NCBI GenBank assembly: GCA_022769665.1
Contig: JALEIR010000013.1
Location: 1-54,580, forward strand
DNA length: 54,580 nucleotides
Direction of reading: 5' to 3'
Origin: Lachnospiraceae bacterium
GTDB taxonomy: Bacteria; Bacillota; Clostridia; Lachnospirales; Lachnospiraceae
The notes below the pieces were generated by a model that worked only from the letters and a program-made list of their open reading frames with translations, was not told the origin of the DNA and ran no database searches. A program made the position numbers and the translations under genes. Positions 30,139 to 38,972 of this stretch are shown in pieces; positions within the stretch are counted from its first letter, which is position 1, and each line of letters begins with the position of its first letter.

Positions 30139-31695
30139 ATGAGTATTTTAAACGTTGAACATTTAACCCATGGTTTTGGCGACCGTGCAATCTTTCATGA
30201 TGTGTCCTTCCGTCTTCTGAAAGGAGAACACATCGGATTAATCGGTGCCAACGGTGAGGGTAAGTCTACCTTTATGAATATTATAACAGGAAAGCTGATG
30301 CCTGACGAGGGCAAAATCGAATGGGCAAAAAATGTGCGGGTAGGCTACCTTGACCAACATACGGTACTGACTGCCGGTATGACCATCCGGCAGGTACTGT
30401 CCTCCGCTTTTGATTTTCTCTATGAACTGGAAGCTCAAATGAATAATATTTGTGAGAAGATGGGAGAGGCAGATCCGGCGGAGTTGGAAGACTACCTGGA
30501 GGAGCTGGGCACCATTCAGGATTTGCTTACCATGCACGACTTTTATATGATTGATTCAAAAGTAGAGGAGGTTGCACGGGCACTCGGTCTTATGGATATC
30601 GGACTCGACCGGGATGTGACAGAGCTGTCAGGTGGTCAAAGAACAAAGGTGCTCCTGGGTAAACTGCTTTTGGAGAAACCGGATATCCTCCTTTTGGACG
30701 AGCCCACCAACTATCTGGATGCGGAACATATCGAATGGCTGAAGCGCTATCTAACCGAATACGAAAATGCTTTTATATTGATCAGCCACGATATTCCTTT
30801 TCTGAACAGTGTGGTAAACCTGATTTATCACATGGACAATCAGGAATTGAACCGCTACGTCGGCGATTATGATAAGTTTCAGGAAGTTTACGCCATGAAA
30901 AAATCCCAGCTGGAGGCCGCCTATAACCGCCAGCAGAAAGAAATTGCTGACTTAAAGGATTTTGTGGCGAGAAACAAAGCCAGAGTTGCCACCAGAAATA
31001 TGGCCATGTCCCGCCAAAAAAAGCTGGATAAAATGGATGTCATTGAGCTTGCCGCGGAAAAGCCGAAACCGGAATTTTGCTTCCGGGAGGCAAGAACGCC
31101 GGGACGCATTCTCTTTGAGACTCACGACCTTGTCATCGGCTACGGGGACCCCCTCTCCAAGCCTTTGTCCCTCACTATGGAACGTGGACAGAAAATCGTT
31201 CTGACAGGAGCCAACGGAATCGGGAAGACAACCCTCTTAAAAAGTATCCTGGGGTTGATTCCCCCGCTTTCGGGAAACGTCGAACAGGGCGATTATCTGG
31301 AAATCGGATATTTTGAACAGGAAATGACCGGTGACGGGAACAACAGCTGTATCGAGGAAATCTGGAAAGAATTCCCCGGTTTTACCCAATATGAAGTACG
31401 CTCTGCCCTGGCGAAATGCGGGCTCACCACAAAACATATCGAAAGCCGTGTAAAGGTGCTCAGCGGCGGAGAGCAGGCAAAAGTTCGACTCTGTAAACTC
31501 ATCAACCGCGACACCAACATTTTGCTCTTGGACGAGCCCACAAACCATCTGGATGTGGATGCCAAGGCAGAATTAAAACGCGCCTTAAAGGACTACAAGG
31601 GCAGCGTTCTCATGGTCTGTCATGAACCGGAGTTTTACGAAGGACTGGCTACAGATGTATGGGACTGCACAAAATGGACAACGCGCGTGATATAA
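30139..31695 (+). CDS. ABC-F family ATPase (YkpA/YbiT-like)
   Basis: A 518-residue soluble protein with two ABC cassettes and no membrane segment. The first has GLIGANGEGKSTF, LSGGQRTKVLLGKLL and ILLLDEPTNYLD; the second VLTGANGIGKTTL, LSGGEQAKVRLCKL and ILLLDEPTNHLD. The linker between them (about residues 245-305) is basic and helical, as in ribosome-binding ABC-F proteins that act at the E site. Such proteins tune translation or protect from antibiotics; the subfamily here looks like the housekeeping YbiT/YkpA group. AAGGA lies 8 bases upstream of ATG. The alarmone synthetase gene follows after 66 bases. Confidence 0.92.
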   Translation: MSILNVEHLTHGFGDRAIFHDVSFRLLKGEHIGLIGANGEGKSTFMNIITGKLMPDEGKIEWAKNVRVGYLDQHTVLTAGMTIRQVLSSAFDFLYELEAQMNNICEKMGEADPAELEDYLEELGTIQDLLTMHDFYMIDSKVEEVARALGLMDIGLDRDVTELSGGQRTKVLLGKLLLEKPDILLLDEPTNYLDAEHIEWLKRYLTEYENAFILISHDIPFLNSVVNLIYHMDNQELNRYVGDYDKFQEVYAMKKSQLEAAYNRQQKEIADLKDFVARNKARVATRNMAMSRQKKLDKMDVIELAAEKPKPEFCFREARTPGRILFETHDLVIGYGDPLSKPLSLTMERGQKIVLTGANGIGKTTLLKSILGLIPPLSGNVEQGDYLEIGYFEQEMTGDGNNSCIEEIWKEFPGFTQYEVRSALAKCGLTTKHIESRVKVLSGGEQAKVRLCKLINRDTNILLLDEPTNHLDVDAKAELKRALKDYKGSVLMVCHEPEFYEGLATDVWDCTKWTTRVI

Positions 31696-31761
31696 ACGAC
31701 AATCGTATGTGAAATTATTTACTGCGAGATATCCGGCATCGAACCGGAAAGAGGTATACAA

Positions 31762-32445
31762 ATGATAGATACAAATAAGGACTTATCTTTACAATTTCCG
31801 AATCTCTACAACAAAGAAATAATAGACAGCTTCCGGGAAACCATGGCATCCTCTCAGGAGCTGATGTCCCGCTACCGCTGTGCCATCATGGAAGTGGAAA
31901 CCAAATTCAAGGTATTGAATGAACAGTTTTCCCTACAACATGACCGCAATCCCATCGAAAGTATCAAGACAAGGCTGAAGTCTCCTGACAGTATTCTGGA
32001 GAAGTTGCACCGCAAGAATCTGCCTCTGACCTTAGCTTCCGTAGAAAACAATCTGTTCGACATTGCGGGAATACGCGTCATCTGCTCCTTTGTGGATGAT
32101 ATCTATATGCTGGCCGATTGTCTGACAAGCCAGGACGACATTACTCTTTTGGCGAAGAAAGACTATATCCGTAATCCCAAGGAAAACGGATATCGAAGTC
32201 TGCATCTCATTGTGGAAGTTCCTATCTTCTTACAAGATGAAAAACGGAATATGAAGGTGGAGGTTCAGCTTCGCACCATCGCCATGGAATTCTGGGCAAA
32301 TCTGGAACACAGACTACGCTATAAAAAGGATTTGCCGGAAAATGTTCTGGCAGCAACCGAAAGCTCCCTTTTGGAATGTGCGGAGATCAGTTCCATGCTG
32401 GATGAAAAGATGCAGGGCATCAGAAATGTTGTGGAAGAGAAATAA
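31762..32445 (+). CDS. Small alarmone synthetase, (p)ppGpp synthetase of the RelP/RelQ type
   Basis: A 227-residue RelA/SpoT-domain protein without hydrolase, TGS or ACT domains, so a monofunctional synthetase. Visible signatures are ESIKTRLKSPDSILEKL, FDIAGIRVICSF, NPKENGYRSLHL and the EVQLRTIAMEFWANLEH segment with the catalytic Glu. It transfers pyrophosphate from ATP to GDP or GTP. It lies after the ABC-F gene, suggesting linked control of translation and stringent response, which is inference. It ends five bases before the convergent GNAT stop codon, with no terminator between. Confidence 0.92.
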   Translation: MIDTNKDLSLQFPNLYNKEIIDSFRETMASSQELMSRYRCAIMEVETKFKVLNEQFSLQHDRNPIESIKTRLKSPDSILEKLHRKNLPLTLASVENNLFDIAGIRVICSFVDDIYMLADCLTSQDDITLLAKKDYIRNPKENGYRSLHLIVEVPIFLQDEKRNMKVEVQLRTIAMEFWANLEHRLRYKKDLPENVLAATESSLLECAEISSMLDEKMQGIRNVVEEK

Positions 32446-32450
32446 ATTCT

Positions 32451-33026
32451 TCAATCACTCAAAAGCCTTACCCTGTCAGCCATATGGGCAGGGAAATTCC
32501 GTTCCAGAATAGAGTGATATTCCTCGAAGGTTACGCTGCATTGATAAGTCATCAGTTCCATTTCCACGCCGAAATAGTCAATCAGAAAATCCATGGACTG
32601 CATACCGTTACGGAGATAAAATTCCTTACGTCGACGTCGCAGCACCGCTTCTGCCGCGTTCCCGGAATCACCTGACATTTCACTGCCTTCCTTCATCCCG
32701 ACAGTACTTTCGATTTCCAACAGGAGCCTGCGTCCTTCATATCTCTTCTGTAAGGCTTTCAGTGCCTCGCTCCCCAATCCCGTCCCACGACATGTCGGAC
32801 TTACTGCAAAGTAGTCCAACAATACTAACTCTCCGTAAAGCATGGTGATGGCCAGTCCAAGAAAAGCTTCTTCGTCATCCTCGATGACCAATATCTCATA
32901 ATTACCCGCCTCCCGTCCTTCCAGTATCATCTGAAAGGGCCTCTTTTCACCATCCGGAAAACTCTCTTCATACAGAGTACATACTTGATTCAGTTGCTTC
33001 TGTGTATATGCTTCTTTCAATTTCAT
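32451..33026 (-). CDS. GNAT family N-acetyltransferase
   Basis: A 191-residue protein. The acetyl-CoA binding core reads LDYFAVSPTCRGTGLGSEALKAL without break in the family pattern (V-x-P-x-x-R-x-x-G-x-G). The acceptor-binding parts are not diagnostic; the final third has an EFYLRNGM segment common to GNAT. SD GGGAG is about 9 bases before ATG. A likely promoter is at 33045-33072. The substrate is unknown. Confidence 0.85.
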   Translation of the reverse strand: MKLKEAYTQKQLNQVCTLYEESFPDGEKRPFQMILEGREAGNYEILVIEDDEEAFLGLAITMLYGELVLLDYFAVSPTCRGTGLGSEALKALQKRYEGRRLLLEIESTVGMKEGSEMSGDSGNAAEAVLRRRRKEFYLRNGMQSMDFLIDYFGVEMELMTYQCSVTFEEYHSILERNFPAHMADRVRLLSD

Positions 33027-33044
33027 TGTATCAAACTCCCGGAT

Positions 33045-33072
33045 AATATAATGTTACTGTCATTCAGTGTAA
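33045..33072 (-). promoter_or_regulatory. Probable promoter of the GNAT gene
   Basis: Minus-strand TTACAC (33067-33072), a 16-base spacer and TATATT (33045-33050), about 20 bases upstream of the SD. The GTTAC/GTAAC inverted repeat overlapping the -35 and spacer could be an operator. Confidence 0.45.
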
Positions 33073-33160
33073 CGGTTTAGTCAAGCATATCAGCTTTCTC
33101 TATTTTCTTCAAATGAAATATGTGTTAAAATATTTTTTATGCTTCAAAATGGAGGAAATT

Positions 33161-34984
33161 ATGCAAAATACAAAACAAAAAAAATTTTCCATGCTCCCTT
33201 ATCTTTTTCATTATACGGGGCATTACATTCTCGGTATTGCGGTACTGATGCTTGTGGATTTGGCAAGTCTTTATATTCCCCAGTACATCGGTGAAATCAT
33301 CGACGGACTTACCGCCGGTGCCTTGGATTATGCGGGTGTAAAGTCTCTCCTTCTCAAAATTCTCTGCGCCGGTCTTATTATGATGGCAGGACGTTTTGGT
33401 TGGAGATACTTTATCATCGGAGCCTCCCGGGGTATCGAGTACAGAATGAGAAATGATTTGTTTGCACATTTGGAAACCCTGTCCGCACGTTTTTTCAACA
33501 GTCACAAGACCGGTGACCTGATGGCACACTTTACCAACGATCTTCAGGCAATCCGCATGGCCGCAGGTATGGCGGTAATTACTACCTTTGATGCTGTAGT
33601 CATGACTGTCATGGTATTGATAAAAATGATATTTTATGTAGATTTTCGCCTGACTGTTCTGGCTTTTGTCCCTTTGATTCTGGTTGCCGTAGGCTGTTAT
33701 TTCTACGGAATCGAGTCAAAAAAACGCCAGACAAAAAGGCAGGAAGCCTTTTCACATCTCTCCGACAAGGTTCAGGAAAGCCTTGCCGGAATCCGCGTAC
33801 TGAAGGCCTTTGTTCAGGAGGATGCCGATTTCAAATCCTTTGAAGAAGCCAGCACAGCCAGTATGGAGAAAAATCTTTCTGTAGTAAAACTTCGGGCTAT
33901 CTTCGGACCCGCCCTGGATGCCGTTACCGGTATCAGTTTATTGCTGAATTTGGTTTTCGGCGGAAAAATGGTTTTAAGCGGACAGATTTCTATCGGACAA
34001 TTTGTTGCCTTTAACTCCTACATTGGCATGCTGGTATGGCCCATGATTGCATGCGGTGACTGTATCAACGCCTTTAGTCAGGCCTCCGCCGCTTTCGGTC
34101 GGATTGCTGCCATATTCCGCGAAGAGCCCGATATTGTGGATAAATATCTGACACAATCGTTAGATTTCTCTTTGCCGGACGAGGATAATGAACCGAATCC
34201 CGACAGTCTGCATCTGGAGGGCGATATTACACTGAACCATCTGACCTTTACCTATCCTGACGGAGATACTCCTGTACTAAAAAATGTAGATCTTCATATT
34301 CAGCCGGGAGAAATGCTTGGAATTTTGGGGCGTACCGGCAGCGGCAAATCATCTCTTGCCGATTTGCTTCTCCGGGTATATGACTGTGACAAGGGAATGC
34401 TGCTTTTGGACGGCAGACCCATTGATGAAATTCCGCTTGCGGTACTGCATCGGGATATGGCTTATGTACCCCAGGATAATTTTCTGTTTTCGGATACGTT
34501 GGAAGAAAATATTGCCTTCGGTCTGGAAGAACGTATTCAGGATCATCCCGAACTGCGGGAAAGCATTCACCGTGCTGCCATGGATGCCTGCATTCACGAT
34601 AACATCATGGATTTCCCCGAGGATTATCTGACACTGGTAGGCGAAAGAGGTGTTACCCTTTCCGGAGGACAAAAGCAACGAAGCTCTATCGCCCGGGCTC
34701 TGCTGAAGGACTCTGCCGTACTGATTCTGGATGATTCTCTTTCTGCCGTTGACACCGATACAGAGGAGCAGATTTTGGAAAACCTGATGCGCCTGAGGAA
34801 AAATAAAACCACCATCGTCATTGCACACCGCATTTCAACCTTACAAAAGGCAGACCATATTGCCGTACTGGAGGAAGGGGAACTGACCGAGTACGGAACC
34901 CACGAGGAGTTGGTAGCTCTCGGCGGTTTTTATGCACATATCAACGAGAAACAGCAGCTTGAACAACAGCTAAAGGAGATGTAA
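33161..34984 (+). CDS. ABC exporter half-transporter, subunit with degenerate catalytic site
   Basis: A 607-residue protein of six membrane helices followed by an ABC cassette. The cassette has Walker A GRTGSGKSS, signature LSGGQKQRSSIARALL, and Walker B VLILDDSLSAVD, in which the catalytic Glu is replaced by Asp. This is the pattern of one half of heterodimeric exporters such as Bacillus YheI and Thermotoga TM287. ATG at 33161 has GGAGG 5 bases upstream; a longer reading from 33113 lacks one. It is followed two bases later by its partner gene. Substrate is unknown; multidrug or lipid-like compounds are typical. Confidence 0.92.
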   Translation: MQNTKQKKFSMLPYLFHYTGHYILGIAVLMLVDLASLYIPQYIGEIIDGLTAGALDYAGVKSLLLKILCAGLIMMAGRFGWRYFIIGASRGIEYRMRNDLFAHLETLSARFFNSHKTGDLMAHFTNDLQAIRMAAGMAVITTFDAVVMTVMVLIKMIFYVDFRLTVLAFVPLILVAVGCYFYGIESKKRQTKRQEAFSHLSDKVQESLAGIRVLKAFVQEDADFKSFEEASTASMEKNLSVVKLRAIFGPALDAVTGISLLLNLVFGGKMVLSGQISIGQFVAFNSYIGMLVWPMIACGDCINAFSQASAAFGRIAAIFREEPDIVDKYLTQSLDFSLPDEDNEPNPDSLHLEGDITLNHLTFTYPDGDTPVLKNVDLHIQPGEMLGILGRTGSGKSSLADLLLRVYDCDKGMLLLDGRPIDEIPLAVLHRDMAYVPQDNFLFSDTLEENIAFGLEERIQDHPELRESIHRAAMDACIHDNIMDFPEDYLTLVGERGVTLSGGQKQRSSIARALLKDSAVLILDDSLSAVDTDTEEQILENLMRLRKNKTTIVIAHRISTLQKADHIAVLEEGELTEYGTHEELVALGGFYAHINEKQQLEQQLKEM

Positions 34985-34986
34985 AA

Positions 34987-36762
34987 ATGAGTAAACTGAC
35001 TGATGATAAAACAGAATCCAATTATCAGGGAAGCGCTCTTATGCGGCTCCTCTCCTATATGAAGCCTTATATCGGTTGGGTAACCCTATGCCTGGTTCTG
35101 GTCCTGGCTCTGACCTTCTTTGATCTGTACCGTCCAACTCTGATTGGTGATGCCATCGATCTTTTTAAAGTCCGCGGGGATTATGACATTATTGTCAACA
35201 CATCGGTTAAATACGGAATTGTATTGATTTTAAGTCTGATTTTTAATATCACCCAGACATGGGTACTGCAGAAAACCGGACAGCGCATTATCCTTACCGT
35301 GCGCAAGGATCTTTATGCCCACATCCAATCGTTAAGCAGCCGCTTTTTTGACCTGACTCCCGTGGGAAAACTGGTAACCAGAGTTACCAACGACGTGGAA
35401 GCTCTGGATGAAATGTATTCCGGTATTTTGGTGCGCCTTTTCAGAAATATCGTCAAAATAATTGGTCTCGCCGTTGTCATGCTGGTGCTTGACCGGAAAC
35501 TGGCTCTGTTTTCCTTTATCCTTCTTCCCCTGGTGGCTGCTCTGACAGTATTGTTCCGGTGGATTGCAAGAAAAACCTACCGCGTTACAAGAACCAGGCT
35601 CACCGACCTGAATACCTTTCTCTCGGAAAATATCTCAGGTATGCGCATCATCCAGATATTCGGCCGGGAAAAGCGAAAATATGAAGAGTTTAACGATAAG
35701 AGCCGTAAACTTTACAATGCATACTATCGCGAAATGATTGTATTTGCCATCTTCCGCCCGCTGATTTATATTCTCAGTATTTTTTCTCTGATGATTGTTC
35801 TCGGTCTGGGCAGCAGGGAAGTACTTGGGGGTGCCATCTCTATCGGTACGTTATATGTATTTGCACAATATATCCAATCCTTCTTTGACCCGATTCAGGA
35901 GTTGGCCGAACAGTTTTCCACGCTCCAGTCCTCTCTTGCTTCCGCTGAGAAGATTTTCACTATCATGGATGAGGATGCTCTGGTACCCGAGGCAGAAGAC
36001 CCGGTTATTCTTCCGGAGATAAAAGGGCGAATCGAATTCGATCATGTCTGGTTTGCATATGATAACGAGAATTATGTGCTGAGAGATGTATCCTTTGTTA
36101 TCGAGCCCGGTCAGAAGATAGCCTTTGTCGGTGCAACCGGTGCCGGCAAATCCTCTATTTTAAACCTGATCGGCAGATACTACGACATACAAAAGGGACA
36201 TATATACATCGACGGCGTAGATATCCGTCTCTTAAGCAAAAAGCAGCTGCGAAGCGCCATCGGACAAATGCAGCAGGACGTATTTATTTTTGAGGGGACC
36301 GTAGAAAGCAACATCCGGCTTTATGACGAAAATATCACCATCAATGAGGTAAAAGCTGCTGCCGAATATGTCAATGCCTCCCACTTTATCGAAAAATTAC
36401 CCCATGGTTACGAAGAACCTGTATCTGAGCGAGGCGCAACCTTCTCCGCCGGAGAAAGACAGCTTCTCTCCTTCGCAAGGACTCTGGCCCACAAGCCGAG
36501 CATTCTGGTAATGGACGAAGCCACCGCCAACATTGATACCGAAACCGAATTGTTGATTCAGGAAGCGTTGGAAAAGTTGATGAAAGACCGCACTACCATA
36601 ATGGTAGCCCACCGTCTTTCCACGATTCAGCATGCAGACTGCATTATGGTAATGCACAAAGGAAAAATCCGTGAGCGGGGAACCCATCAGGAATTGCTGG
36701 CCCAAAACGGAATTTACAAGAAACTATACGAATTACAGATTCATCATGCGGTGACTGCCTAA
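34987..36762 (+). CDS. ABC exporter half-transporter, catalytically complete subunit
   Basis: A 591-residue membrane-ABC fusion. Walker A is GATGAGKSS, Walker B is LVMDEATANID with intact Glu, and the signature is the altered FSAGERQLLSFA, as in YheH/TM288-type partners. With the preceding gene it should form a heterodimer with one consensus ATP site (made from this Walker motif set and the partner's LSGGQ) and one degenerate site. Spacing of two bases and coupled translation support this. Its last four bases overlap the convergent PHP gene. Confidence 0.92.
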   Translation: MSKLTDDKTESNYQGSALMRLLSYMKPYIGWVTLCLVLVLALTFFDLYRPTLIGDAIDLFKVRGDYDIIVNTSVKYGIVLILSLIFNITQTWVLQKTGQRIILTVRKDLYAHIQSLSSRFFDLTPVGKLVTRVTNDVEALDEMYSGILVRLFRNIVKIIGLAVVMLVLDRKLALFSFILLPLVAALTVLFRWIARKTYRVTRTRLTDLNTFLSENISGMRIIQIFGREKRKYEEFNDKSRKLYNAYYREMIVFAIFRPLIYILSIFSLMIVLGLGSREVLGGAISIGTLYVFAQYIQSFFDPIQELAEQFSTLQSSLASAEKIFTIMDEDALVPEAEDPVILPEIKGRIEFDHVWFAYDNENYVLRDVSFVIEPGQKIAFVGATGAGKSSILNLIGRYYDIQKGHIYIDGVDIRLLSKKQLRSAIGQMQQDVFIFEGTVESNIRLYDENITINEVKAAAEYVNASHFIEKLPHGYEEPVSERGATFSAGERQLLSFARTLAHKPSILVMDEATANIDTETELLIQEALEKLMKDRTTIMVAHRLSTIQHADCIMVMHKGKIRERGTHQELLAQNGIYKKLYELQIHHAVTA

Positions 36763-37484
36763 TCCTCCGTACCGTCCAAAAGCTGTATTGCTTCCCTATT
36801 CAGGACAGCCCGGTTAAAATCGTGAATATCCGTCAGCTTTCTGGGAAATATCATTCCTCCTCCGACCATATCCGTGTTATGCTGGTCAGAGCCCGCTGTC
36901 ATGGGAAGATTGTGCTCCTTTGCATAGAGAATAGCTCGCTCATTAAACTCCGGATGTCCGAGACTCCTCTTGGCACGGCTGGAATGCGAAGCATTGATTC
37001 CCTCCACCGCATCCACATATTCCGGGAAAAGACGGATTTCACTGATATAAGAAGCTTCTCTGCAGGGGTGAGCATGACAGACAATGCCACCCCCCGCATG
37101 TACCAGTGCAAACTGCTCCTCCACCGTTGCATCCTTGATTTCAGGATGAGACAACAGCCACTGCTTATCCAATCCGTAAATTAAAAACTCTGTTCCGCGG
37201 TAGCCGGATTCCCAGCCAAAAAACACCTGTAACCCAAGCCTATCTCCCTCAGCCTTCGCATGTTCATAACCAAGGCAATATTTCTCCACCCATTCACTCC
37301 AGGGCAATGACCTGTCCACTGCTGTATTACCATAGAAAAAATGATCTGTAACAATAATACCCGTATAACCCGCTTCCGCATAAGCTCTTGCCATCTCTGT
37401 CCCGGAACAGCTTGCACAGGCGCTTCCCTCCGAGGTATGCATATGCGTCTCATAAAGATAACCGTTGAATTTTAAGTTCATCAT
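36759..37484 (-). CDS. PHP domain metal-dependent phosphoesterase
   Basis: A 241-residue single-domain protein. The N-terminal metal motif is YETHMHTSEGSAC (H-x-H), followed by GIIVTDHF, a central GGGIVCHAHPC and the late GSDQHNTDMVG motif, together giving a three-metal PHP site. Stand-alone PHP proteins hydrolyse histidinol phosphate or nucleotides; this one is not a clear HisK. SD GAAGGG precedes ATG. It lies downstream of MATE gene 37507-38892 by 22 bases, probably one transcript. Confidence 0.88.
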   Translation of the reverse strand: MMNLKFNGYLYETHMHTSEGSACASCSGTEMARAYAEAGYTGIIVTDHFFYGNTAVDRSLPWSEWVEKYCLGYEHAKAEGDRLGLQVFFGWESGYRGTEFLIYGLDKQWLLSHPEIKDATVEEQFALVHAGGGIVCHAHPCREASYISEIRLFPEYVDAVEGINASHSSRAKRSLGHPEFNERAILYAKEHNLPMTAGSDQHNTDMVGGGMIFPRKLTDIHDFNRAVLNREAIQLLDGTED

Positions 37485-37506
37485 TCTTCCCTTCTTTCAT
37501 TTTCCG

Positions 37507-38892
37507 TTACACTTCTATGCTGCTTTCCATCTGTTTCATTTCCCGCAACGTTCCCACTCCCAAGGGTACAGCAATCAGCAAAGTACAGACATCCGACCAG
37601 GTCTGGCACATCTGCACACCCAGTAACCCAAAGAAACAGGGTAATATCCATATCAGAGGAATAAAGAAAATGCCCTGTCTGGCTGCTGCCACAACAGACG
37701 CCTTTGTGGCTTTACCAATGGACTGAAGCATCATATTACACATCACAATCCATGCATTCACCGGAAAAGCAATCAGTTGTAACCTCAAAGCCAATGTCCC
37801 GATGCGTATAACATCCATATCCTCCTTACGGAAAAGAGTCACCAGCGGTTTTGCAAAAACAAAGCCCACCGCAGAAATTACTACCAGAAATACAGCGGCA
37901 TATTTCACGCAAAAGCCAAAAGCTTCCCTGACTCTTCCGTATTTTCTTGCCCCGTAATTCATGCCGCAGACAGGCTGGAAGCCTTGTCCGAAACCAATCA
38001 GAGCAGAGTTTGCAAACATGGTAATCCTGCTGACAATAGACATGGCTGCAATAGCTGCATCGCTAAAATCTCCGCCATACATTCCTGCCGAGCGGTTCAA
38101 ACAAACCTGCGCAACACTGGCAAGACCCTGCCTGCATAAAGAGGGAATTCCACCCTTGAAAATTTCTTTGTACAGATAGAAAGAGGGTTGGAAATTTCGA
38201 AATACAATACGGATATTTCCTCCCTTTCTGCTCATCAGGAACAACAGGCTGAAACTGACAACCTGACTGATTGTGGTAGCCAAAGCTGCACCTGCCACAC
38301 CCAAGTCAAAGATAAAAATCAAGATAGGGTCCAGCACAATATTTAATATCGCTCCCGACACAATTCCCACCATTGCATAAGAAGCACTGCCTTGAAAGCG
38401 TAGTTGATTATTCAACACAAAGGAAGACATTATGAAGGGGCATCCCAAAAGTATAATCCGCAGATAATCCTTTGTATAAGGCAGAATTGTTGGCGTGGAA
38501 CCCAAAAGTCCGGCAATAGGCTCCAAAAATGCCAACCCTATCATTCCCAGCAAAACTCCGGTAAAAAATGCAGAAAAAAAACCGGTAGCCGCCATTTTGT
38601 TTGCCTCTTCAAATTCCCCCGCACCCAGCTTTCGTGAGATAAAGTTTCCGGAACCGTGACCAAAGAAAAAGCCACAAGCCTGCACCAATGCCATCACCGA
38701 AAATACCACCCCTACCGCCGCTGTTGCCTGTGTGTTAATTTTACCCACAAAAAATGTGTCGACCATATTATAAAAGGATGTGACAAGCATACTGATAATG
38801 GTGGGCACCGCCATCTGACAGACCAGATGAGGTACGGGCTCATTCAGCATATAGTCTACCTTTTCCTGTTGATTCATATTCCGAACATTCAT
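37507..38892 (-). CDS. MATE family efflux transporter
   Basis: A 461-residue protein with twelve hydrophobic segments in two bundles, the standard MATE length. N-terminal segment LVCQMAVPTIISMLVTSFYN and the motif TTISQVVSFSLLFL are typical. It exports drugs or metabolites using Na+ or H+. ATG at 38892 has AGGAG 9 bases upstream; a longer in-frame reading from 39000 adds a polar stretch without family similarity. Substrate unknown. It follows the PF09818 ATPase gene by 80 bases. Confidence 0.9.
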   Translation of the reverse strand: MNVRNMNQQEKVDYMLNEPVPHLVCQMAVPTIISMLVTSFYNMVDTFFVGKINTQATAAVGVVFSVMALVQACGFFFGHGSGNFISRKLGAGEFEEANKMAATGFFSAFFTGVLLGMIGLAFLEPIAGLLGSTPTILPYTKDYLRIILLGCPFIMSSFVLNNQLRFQGSASYAMVGIVSGAILNIVLDPILIFIFDLGVAGAALATTISQVVSFSLLFLMSRKGGNIRIVFRNFQPSFYLYKEIFKGGIPSLCRQGLASVAQVCLNRSAGMYGGDFSDAAIAAMSIVSRITMFANSALIGFGQGFQPVCGMNYGARKYGRVREAFGFCVKYAAVFLVVISAVGFVFAKPLVTLFRKEDMDVIRIGTLALRLQLIAFPVNAWIVMCNMMLQSIGKATKASVVAAARQGIFFIPLIWILPCFFGLLGVQMCQTWSDVCTLLIAVPLGVGTLREMKQMESSIEV

Positions 38893-38972
38893 GATTGTTA
38901 GCTCCTGTTTATTTACAGTCATACATCTGTAATGCTCTGCTGTCTTCCTGCCAATCTGTCTCCAACCCAAAA

